Source: Mesostigma viride
Lineage: Eukaryota; Streptophyta; Mesostigmatophyceae; Mesostigmatales; Mesostigmataceae
Length of the DNA stretch: 64,000 nucleotides
Assembly: GCA_009746045.1 (NCBI GenBank)
Contig: RPFO01000079.1
Location: 5,369,968 to 5,433,967 of the forward strand
Direction: 5' to 3'
A model generated the notes under the pieces. That model searched no databases, was not told where the DNA came from, and was given only the letters and a program-made list of their open reading frames with translations. Made by a program: the position numbers and the translations under genes. This document shows, in pieces, positions 49,155 to 64,000 of the stretch (the stretch's first letter is position 1; every line of letters begins with the position of its first letter).

Positions 49155-52100
49155 TCATAGACTGTTCCTGAAAACACTGTCGTTAAACTTGCGTAGCCCG
49201 TGCACCGCAGTCCTCAGCACCTTGAAGTGCTCCTCGTCAGGGTCCACCTGCCGAATCAGGCTCTTGGGGAACTGGGGCCCATTCAGGAACTCCCCTGCGG
49301 CGTTGCCTGCCTTGAGACCAAACACCATGGCCTTCTCCTGGGACCACGATCCATGCTCGTTGTCACGCACCCAATCCCCTGCAAAGAAAGCATTCTGCAG
49401 GCCTGCCGCGCGGGTGCCAGGGAGCCAGTCATAGCTGCCAGGAAAGAAATGGGACACGCCTTCCCGCACCCGCACCACGCCAGAGTCGATGACCTTTGCA
49501 TTGATGAACTCAGGCACTGCACGCACGAGATGCCTCCGCGCCCGCTGGACGATGTCCTCGTCGCTGCGCGCACACATGGCACCCGCGTAGTAGAAATCCA
49601 TCTCAACGACCGCCCCAGGGGCACCCTGGTCGAGCCCGTGAAGGCGCTTGACGTCAAAAAATGTCGTCCCCATGCCGTCCTCGAATCCGAAAGCGGCGTT
49701 GGCGGCACGCGGCAGGCGCACGTCACGGTCGAACCACATCTTGACCGCGAGCACGTCCACCCCCCGCAGGTTGGAGAACCCAGCAAACTGTTCGTCGCTG
49801 CCCAGACCCTGAGGGTCCGCCATCACCAGCCGCCGCATCCCCGCCATGCTCACCGCAAAGATGACCGCGTCGCACTCGTGCACCTCACCCTTGTCCGTCT
49901 CAAGGGCATAGATCGAGGGAGCAACATGGCCATCGGCCACATCGGAGCTACTGGCAGATGCGCCGCTCCCTCCCGACGATAGCGGGCGCACGTGGGCACG
50001 GGCGATGCGGGTCCCTGGCAGGAACTTGGCGTTCCCCGTGGCCTCGATCGCCTGCAGCCAGGGCGCCAGGATCTTCTTGGCGATGGGCGCCTTGGGCCAG
50101 CGAACGTCGAATGAGTCTTGGTGGCCCAGGATGAAGAAATAAGCCATCTGGCCAGTCATGCCGCAAGGGAAGCATTCCCATGGAACCCAGAACAAAACCA
50201 AATAAATAGTAAAAAACCTAGTAATTAGATACACACAAAAGTCCACCATTGGTTCCATGCCACTATCAAGAAAGCTGGAGGGAAGTCAGAAATAAGACAC
50301 ACAAGGGGCACAAACCCAGGCTACATGATAAACCCAGGTCGCCGACAAGGACATGGTGGCAACACCAGATGCATGGTACGGTACCCGCGCGTGTCCAGGC
50401 TGCCACATGGCAGGTTGGAAACCAGCATGGAAAAAGCTCAAGCTGATGGAAGCCGATTGGTGTTGTCTTCGACACGATTTACGAGCATACAAAAGCTCAA
50501 GCGATGGTGCTCTCGACCATGATTCCATACCGTGTCACGAGCGTGAGCTACCTCTGGGCTTGCATGGCTCGAAACCATACCACGGCTGCTCTTGTACATG
50601 TAACCGCTTCCACACCTATCTGGATACCGGAACCCGAAACTCACAGATGCCCTGCCAGCATATCTACCAGTCACGGAGCGATGCAACCTTACTCCTCCCA
50701 CTACCCACCTTAGCCACTGACAAACTCACTCAGCCGTGGAGCCAGCACTCACCGACATGGCTGCGGCGGCAGAGCACAGCTCCCCCGGCGCAAAGAGACC
50801 TGACAGGATCATGGGCTCGAACGCGTCCTTGTACCTGCCAGGGATCAGATGAGCCCACGTGCGCAAGCACACTTTATCAGCGTGCCTGCCAGGATACTAG
50901 CATACAATGCTCTTGAGGGGCATCTAGGCTAAAAGTCGTCATTCGAAGACATGTTGTGGATGGGAGCACGTGAATGGGTTGCGTTGACGGGGCAGCCTAC
51001 GTGGATGCATCCCAAGCAAGACACACTTTCAAACCTTCCATCCAGAAGACCAGAGTCTGTCTAGAGAGGATGCCCCGACCAACATTTGGATAAAGAGGAA
51101 ATGATGACATCTTGGCTATGGGTTACAGATGATAGGGAATGGGTGGGTGGGTGGTGAGATGAAGTAGCCTAATATGGTTTGCAGGATGGTACACCCAGAC
51201 ACCACCCGTATCAATACCATAGGGACTAGTGGCGTGAATGCCTATTTGTTTCCTCCCACACTTTAGGACCCTCATCAGAGTTACTAGGATCCAAGCTGCG
51301 ATAGCGACCCTTAAGTAGAGGAGACCAAAACACAAGGACCGCTGGCTGATTCAAGCTCCTGCGCTCAGCTCCCCCCCCCCCCCGCAAAAAAAAGCCAGTA
51401 CCACCTTATCTGGTTACCACGGCCCATGCAAGGCCTGCCATGGAAGGTAAATTTGGCCCATGCAAGGTTGCCAAAGGCAATCGGTCCCAAAGCCCACAAG
51501 TGGAGAATTGCCATTTGTGCAAAGTGAGGTCAAATACACTTGGACTAGACTCTGAAATCCACCTCGGCGCAGCCCAGCCATCAATAGGCTCAGGTGCGCC
51601 ACATGCTCCAAGCCCTGTGTGCATGCAGATGCCTGCCTGTCGCAAGGCACGCTCTTCGAACCCATTCCCAGTTACGGAACATCCTTGCACTAGAAAAGCA
51701 CAATCCAACAGGGGTGGCCTTGCAATGCCGCAACAGGAGGGTGGCATCATGGTATGCCAGTAACCATGTTACTGGCCGTACCGCTATCTATGATAAGCGC
51801 AAGGATCCTAAATATCAGCGAATTCCTTTGATTCGCTTCCCCGATATTCACAGTCTCCTTTCCCATAAAGCGAAATATGGCGCTGTTCTTAGTCACTTGC
51901 ATCGTTTTCCCCGTCTTTGTTCTTAACGTGTCGATTTCATCACGACTCTTGTTGAACTGTTGCATCGTTTGTTGGTCAAAGACTATGACCTAGACATTAT
52001 GATCCGTCAAGTCCGGTGTTTTTTGCAATGCCACCCGCATCTGTTCGGTGCTGCCCCTTGGCACAAGCTCTAACAACAGGTTGTGGACCGGCTGGATCGC

Positions 52101-54727
52101 GTAGTATCTTTGAGCATCTGAGCCCTGTGATGCCAGATCTCCTTTGTGGCCGTTCCGAGCTTGGCGATGGATTTGTTGTCCCCGCTGTCGCGTCGCTAGG
52201 GTATACATGATGTTTTCTAGCAAACGAGGGCGTTTGGTTCACGCCGCACATTTGAAAGTGATGTTCTCCGGATTTTCGCCTTGGCACTGTGTGCAGTTTT
52301 TGGACGTTTGGAAACATGGCATGGCTAACGTAATGACTGGCTAGCTAGGCCCATTCGGTGGTTTTCCCTCTTGCGGGTATTTCCTCAGATGATGGGAGAG
52401 CGATCGCAGCAATGGTGCTCACCACTAGACACTCCCGGCCAGTTAGGCTCGAAACACACGCCCTGATCATGCCACATGTTTCCGGCCCGACTGTCTAGGT
52501 CATCTAGTCGTTCTTAGCATTAGCGAGCCATAAATTCGATGCACCAGGCTACACATTGCCATCTCCATTCATATTCATCATCCTGCACGACTCGAAAACG
52601 CGGAAAAGATCATAACGGCAGGCTCGAGCTACTATGGTCCGGGTTCTCCCGATTTCTGGCCTGCGCTGGTCGTCTCCTTGATGTAAACAACGTGCGTCGG
52701 GGTATGTGTAAAGAAACTAGTACAGGCAGAGTCAATGAGACAACCAGTGCAGGCCAGAAATCTGGTATGCTCCGTTGCTGCAAGCCACATAATGCCACGA
52801 TACAGCCAGCTCGAGCCTCCGTGATCCATATTCCAGGCCTGCGCCGGCTTGTCTAATCAATAACACACCAAGACCCAAGGCCGCCACCCACTCACAAACG
52901 GCGGCTGACACCGAACCGTCGGCACATCTCCCGGAAGCTGATCTTGTCCCAACGCCGCCACGCCTCGTCGCTGTTGTCAAAGTCCGCCAGCGCGAACAGC
53001 ATCGGCCACGCGGTCGCCCGCTCATGCAGCGGTAACCGGGTGAATCGCGTCCACACAAATGACCCCAGGGGGGCCGGCAGACGGGGCAGTCCAGAGAACA
53101 CAGGCCAAGCGGCCTCGAGCCCCACCCCGCTGTACTGGTGCTGCTCCTCGTACTGGGAGAACGTCTCACCCATCGGAAGGGATAGCTCGTCCGCCAGCGC
53201 GAATATGTTGTGGTACTGCTTCCAAAAGCCGTGCATGCCAACCTCGAGCTCTCGCCCTGCGGGTGTCTCCCACCCTGCTGCCAGCCCTCCGGGGCGCGGC
53301 GCCGCGTCTGTGGCCGCATGGGCAATCAATGCAGGGACGCACGCAAATGGTGGGAAGCATGAGACCTCTGCATCAGTGCTGACTTACAAGTTGATGTATG
53401 GCCTCTGCATCGCTTCTGACTGATAAGAGAAAATAGAGCTCTGCATCAGTACTGACTAATACAGTAAACTAAAGCCTCTGCATCAAAGATGACTAGTAAG
53501 GAAACTAGAGCCCCTGCATCAAAGATGACCAATAAGGAAACTAATTACCTGCATCAATGATGGCTAATAATGGAAACCAAGGCCTCTGCATAGTGCTGAC
53601 TAGTAAGGGAAACAAACGTTAAAGGAGAGCTGTGAGGAGATGTGGAAAACGACAAAGTGTAAAGCATTCTGCCATAGGCCATTCCGGCGGTGTGTTTACA
53701 ACAAGGAAAAATCCCCATGAAATCCCCAACGGGAACGCCATGTAGGCATCTCCTACCAAGAATCCTACAATAGGTTTCCAAATACAAGTATACGCAACCT
53801 TGAACTGTGAGATCATAAGCACCAAAAATAGTGTAAGTAACAAAATAGATTGTATGGAGCAATCATGAGAATTCACTAGGCTAGGTCCCATTAGTTGAAG
53901 CCTCAGTGTAATAGTAGAATCCATGAGCGCAGACAGGTGAAATTAGACATCTTCACAGTTCATGCGGCAGGTTTTCGAGCTGTGCATAAGAAATTCTAGC
54001 AGAACTTGGAGGGAAGGCGAACAACGGCTTGCGCGGTGCTCACCGCACGTCAAATGCTTAGTAGTGAAGGTGTGAACAAAGGTGAAAAGGATAAGGCTTT
54101 CGCATTACATCTTGCACCGCATGGATTCTACGAGACATCACAACAAAGTTTTGATAGCTTATCCCAAAGACTCCCGCCGGTGAGGCGAAACATCCTACCA
54201 AGATCCGATGGCTCGAAGCATGACACGGTGACATGATTCGCAGAGTTCCGTACGGCATACCGCGTTCATTTCAAAATCAGGCTGCGCTACTGTACCATGG
54301 ACGTCCTAACCTTGTCGACATCCCTGCACATTCATCATTAATTAATTAGGAACATAACTCCGTTGGGAGTATCTGTAGCACATAGCCCTTGAGAAGGGGC
54401 ATATTCATCATGCTTACCCATTATTGTGATGGAAACAGAGGGGTCTTTGGACAGTGCATGGGCGGCAGCAAGGCCACCCCACCCCGCGCCGACGACAAGA
54501 ACCCGCTTCTTTGTCTCGTTAGCTGCGGACTGACTTCGAGCGCCGGACTGTACGTTAAGTATCCTGCGATCATGGGTGATGCGCCGCTTACTGTAACTGG
54601 TCACAAATAATACTCCGGTGTCACCTTTGAATCTTGCATGAGGTGACTGACAGCAAAGTGGACCCATGTGATCCGATAACGGAGAACGCTTATGGGTCAC
54701 GACAGTGTGCAAGTTGTGAAATTGCAT
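49155..54727 (-). CDS. FAD-dependent amine-oxidase/carotenoid-desaturase-like oxidoreductase
   Basis: Four minus-strand exons fit by phase: 54418-54727, 52896-53307, 50753-50834 and 49155-50147, giving 598 residues. Donors are GTAAGC, GTGAGT and GTGAGT. Residues ~75-95 form the FAD dinucleotide fold (RVLVVGAGWGGLAAAHALSK) after a ~70-residue Arg/Ser-rich leader that could be a plastid transit peptide. Exon 2 opens with RPGGLAAGWETPAGRELEVG and HGFWKQYHN, and exon 3 has LYKDAFEPMILSGLFAPGEL. Exon 4 holds YFFILGHQDSFDVRWPKAP, the substrate-domain region and the C-terminal FAD loop NAFFAGDWVRDNEHGSWSQE, KAMVFGLKAGN. This is the pattern of plastid/cyanobacterial phytoene-desaturase or CrtU-like flavoproteins. 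The substrate cannot be told from sequence. Introns contain retroelement debris. Confidence 0.85.
51760..52330 (+). pseudogene. Degraded retroelement-type coding remnant in an intron
   Basis: The plus strand, antisense in intron 2 of the FAD oxidoreductase gene, reads IPLIRFPDIHSLLSHKAKYG, VLSHLHRFPRLCS. After a stop it continues FITTLVELLHRLLVKDYDLD, IMIRQVRCFLQCHPHLFG and PWHKL. The pattern (RFPxxxS, K.G, HRF.R.CS, L..RGY-like) resembles the region after RT in some Penelope-like or related retroelements. Several stops are present. The family assignment is tentative. Confidence 0.4.
52652..52761. repeat. Inverted pair of micro-insertion family members
   Basis: A plus copy at 52652-52680 and a minus copy at 52733-52761, each 29 bp and differing at only a few positions, are separated by 52 bp. 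Together they form a foldback of ~110 bp. Imperfect flanking repeats TATGGTCCG and TATGCTCCG are seen at 52633-52641 and 52765-52773. Confidence 0.8.
53360..53615. repeat. Degenerate ~45-bp tandem repeat in intron 1 of the FAD gene
   Basis: Six or so diverged copies of a unit with CTCTGCATCA, AGATGACTAGTAAGG and AAACTA. Found between the exon 1 donor and exon 2. Confidence 0.75.
54345..54408 (-). mobile_element. LINE-type 3' tail next to a 5' splice site
   Basis: Minus-strand second-type tail: AATTAATTAGGAACATAA side, stem CTCCCAACGGAG, GTGCTACAG, GCCCCTTCTCAAGGG. The junction with the exon 1 donor of the FAD gene (GTAAGC at 54417-54412) is only a few bases away. 5' truncated. Confidence 0.7.
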
Positions 54728-55530
54728 CCGCTGCGTGCGTTTACATATTATCTACCTTTCAACTGTCAGGAGCCCGCAAGGCATGAGATATTGCGTCCAC
54801 TGCAGGCATTTTCTAATACAATCCAGCCGTCAACAAAGTGTGCTGTCAATATAGCTCTATCACACTTGGGTAAGGTTTTGCGAGGGATTCGGAGCACTGC
54901 CACGACGTTACCAGCTTTGGGATTTTGGCCTGTAAACGATGGCCATGCTTGACTGTCTTCGGTGCTCGCTTATAATTAAAGATGTCTTTGCCATGTGGAT
55001 ACTTGCCAGTCAGCCATGTGTAATTGTGTATGTGCTGTCCTTGTTAGCCATGCAGTGAGCCACGTCACGTTTTCTTTGGTTCTGAAGTTCGAGTCTGGTA
55101 CAGCATGTGCGGCAGCGGCTCTTCTCGTTGCTCGCAAGTCGCAGCAGTACTTCGCAAGTCGCGTCGCTCTGACATCTTGATACCCTAGGCTTAGCAGGGA
55201 TTACCTACTGGCTATATTTGGAATAAACGTACACCTATTTACCTGGAAAGTCGCGTCGCTCGCATCTGTCGCGGCCCACTCCCCACTCCCCGGCTCCCCA
55301 GCTGAGGTTCCCTGGAATTGCCAGGTCAGATTTTGCGAGTTGCAGCTCGAGTTGCGACGTTCAGTTGGGCGGGCGGCGGACGCGACCAACGCGACGTGTG
55401 GTCCCTATGAACCGCTACTGTAACGAACTGCTACAGTATGCCGCTACTGTATGAACTTTGTCTGTGGTGTCACGCTGTTCAGGGCCCTCGGCCTGCTTCC
55501 AAATCTCAGCAGCCCATGTGCGGCATGGGC

Positions 55531-55585
<55 letters not shown>

Positions 55586-57115
55586 TCTGGGGGGTCTCGT
55601 CCGTACATGATTTGGCCGTTGCTCTTCCCCGAAGTTTCGCGCGGACGTGGGATCCTGAAATGAATTCTTCGCTTGGCCCTAACAATGACACCCCCAGCCC
55701 ACTGGAAGTCTTCCATGCACTCATGGGCATGAACCAGGTCTTTACACTTATGCCGGATGACGATATATCTACAGTACACTGGCTACCTTGGTCGCAGGGC
55801 GCGCCTTATTAATGCGGGCACCCCAATTTAGGCACAACTAGGCATTTCAGGCTATTTTTGGCATACCTGGGTCACCTTAACTGTTATATGGAAATAAACT
55901 AACACCCATTTCACCGGAACTAACACCCATTTCACCGGAAAAAATTCTTCGCTTGGCCCACCTTCATTAGGATTCGCTGATACTCATTTCCCCTCTCACC
56001 TCTTTGGTCCATAATTGGCTAATAAAATATACCCATTTCCCCGAAAAAAATTCTTCGCTTGGCTGCGCGTGCACGCAGAATTCTAGAGTCTTTTTTTAAG
56101 AAAAAAATTCCAGGATTCTGACGATACCGTTTCATCTGAACAAGCGGATTCGACGTTTACTAGATATCCAGGAGATATCCTACACTGAAATAGATGTAAT
56201 AAATGTCGAATCCCTTATTTCGCCATTATGATTCGCCATTATGTTGTAGGTGGCAGAATGCATAACAAAAAAAGATATCCAGAAAAAAATATTTCACTAA
56301 TTTTATATAAATTTATTTTTAAAATTGTTTTAATTAAGATTAAAATGATATAAAAATAGGGTTTCCCACGTGGGAGGTATACTGAGCTGTAAACTTTCTA
56401 GTCAGTTCTTTCAGATGTACGGAGCGCGCTGTTTGAAATTGTGCAGTGCGCGCGTGCCCGCCCCTCGCGGCTTCCGGGAATCCGGGTAGGTACCCCATGC
56501 AGATCCTAGATCCGGCCTGGGCAGGCCGTGCGAAACTGCCTAGTTACCTTAGTATTGGGGCGATACCGGAGTTTAGGGCTATAGGCTGCCCTAATAACTG
56601 CTGGTCCTGGAAGATGTGTCCATTCGTGCGGAGCGTGGCCTCTCCCAGTTCCCACGCTTTTCTGCCACTACTCGAGATTGCTATCACCCGCATCGCGCTC
56701 CCGCCTACACGCTGCAGATAGCGTTCAGCAAAGGTGCCAAGCAGGTAAGCAGCCTAGCACACGACTTTGGGAAGCGGCGACCATAATTCAAAGAGATGTG
56801 CCTGTCTAGCTGGTAAAATTGACGACGCCGGCGAGTCCATGGTAGATCTCATGGCTGTCCGACGTAGGATGAACAGGCCGAAGGCCAAATGAGTTCATTC
56901 GAAACGCCCATGGTCGCCCTGTGTGGAGGACCCGGCGGTTAGGGGTAGTGTCTTTCGAGTGAAGGCGTTGGTTATAGTCAAGAGGGGAGAGGAGTAGTTA
57001 CGTTGTTAGGCCAGTTGGCCTGGGATTCAGCTAACGTTAGTTTCTGGCGCGTGAGGATAGCAATATAACGCAGGTAACTTTTTTAATTCCAGGGTACGCC
57101 AGTTCTGGCGTTTAG
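54728..57115. other. Intergenic region between divergent FAD and CK1 genes
   Basis: Holds a (CAA)~18 array at 55531-55583, a 21-bp tandem pair AACTAACACCCATTTCACCGG at about 55896-55937, and three copies of AATTCTTCGCTTGGC (55664, 55945, 56048). An AT-rich stretch lies at 56220-56350. A good donor (GCCAAGCAG|GTAAGC at 56745) may end an upstream exon of the kinase gene, as its phase fits exon 57116-57232, but I could not find its start. Confidence 0.5.
55531..55583. repeat. (CAA)n microsatellite
   Basis: About 18 CAA/AAC units. A similar, shorter run follows the same GTGGGCAAC-type lead at 26186-26212. Confidence 0.95.

Positions 57116-64000
<6,885 letters not shown>

Overview
This window looks like nuclear DNA of a plastid-bearing, flagellated eukaryote, most likely a green alga. 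The evidence is a set of spliced genes with GT-AG introns. They include a plant/green-alga type MUT9-like casein kinase 1, a PXN-type peroxisomal NAD carrier, an SRP14, a plant-type serine acetyltransferase and a ciliary SAXO protein. Exons are GC-rich. Several introns are filled with minisatellites or microsatellites. The assignment to a green alga is an inference, not a match to a named genome.

Layout. 1-2401: 5' exon of a peroxisomal carrier (minus), its intron holding a 35-bp minisatellite. 2402-4926: no gene recognised. 4927-8386: four-exon serine acetyltransferase (plus) with an EF-hand-like C-terminal extension. 8387-15555: a graveyard of LINE tails, ORF1-only half-LINEs, a hAT-like MITE and micro-insertions. 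15556-16299: APH-1, a gamma-secretase subunit (minus). 17317-22519: LamG-like plus sialyltransferase-like GT29 protein (plus, four exons). 23719-25618: SRP14 (minus). 27087-29271: SAXO-type axonemal protein (plus). 29272-33698: LINE tails and an almost complete ORF1-only element. 33699-44705: a young Ty3/gypsy chromovirus with flanking CATCG target duplications, inserted into a LINE ORF1 whose other half is 44711-45900. 46247-48100: LINE reverse transcriptase (minus). 49155-54727: FAD-dependent carotenoid-desaturase-like oxidoreductase (minus, four exons). 57116-64000: MUT9-like casein kinase 1 (plus), running off the window.

How the parts work together. The host genes are unrelated single genes (sulfur assimilation, protein targeting, cilium, glycosylation, intramembrane proteolysis, signalling), several arranged head-to-head. 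The repeats show more structure. ORF1-only elements share their 3' stem-loop and tetranucleotide tail with RT-bearing LINE fragments, which suggests trans-mobilisation. A separate family of 11-29 bp inserts has a constant core (GGTTGTCTCCTTG), variable 5' ends and perfect 7-14 bp flanking duplications. It looks like extremely 5'-truncated retroposition, and one copy interrupts a LINE coding frame. The gypsy element carries two unusual extra ORFs: an RNase H1/viroplasmin-like small ORF before gag, and a 770-codon GC-rich ORF between integrase and the 3' LTR.
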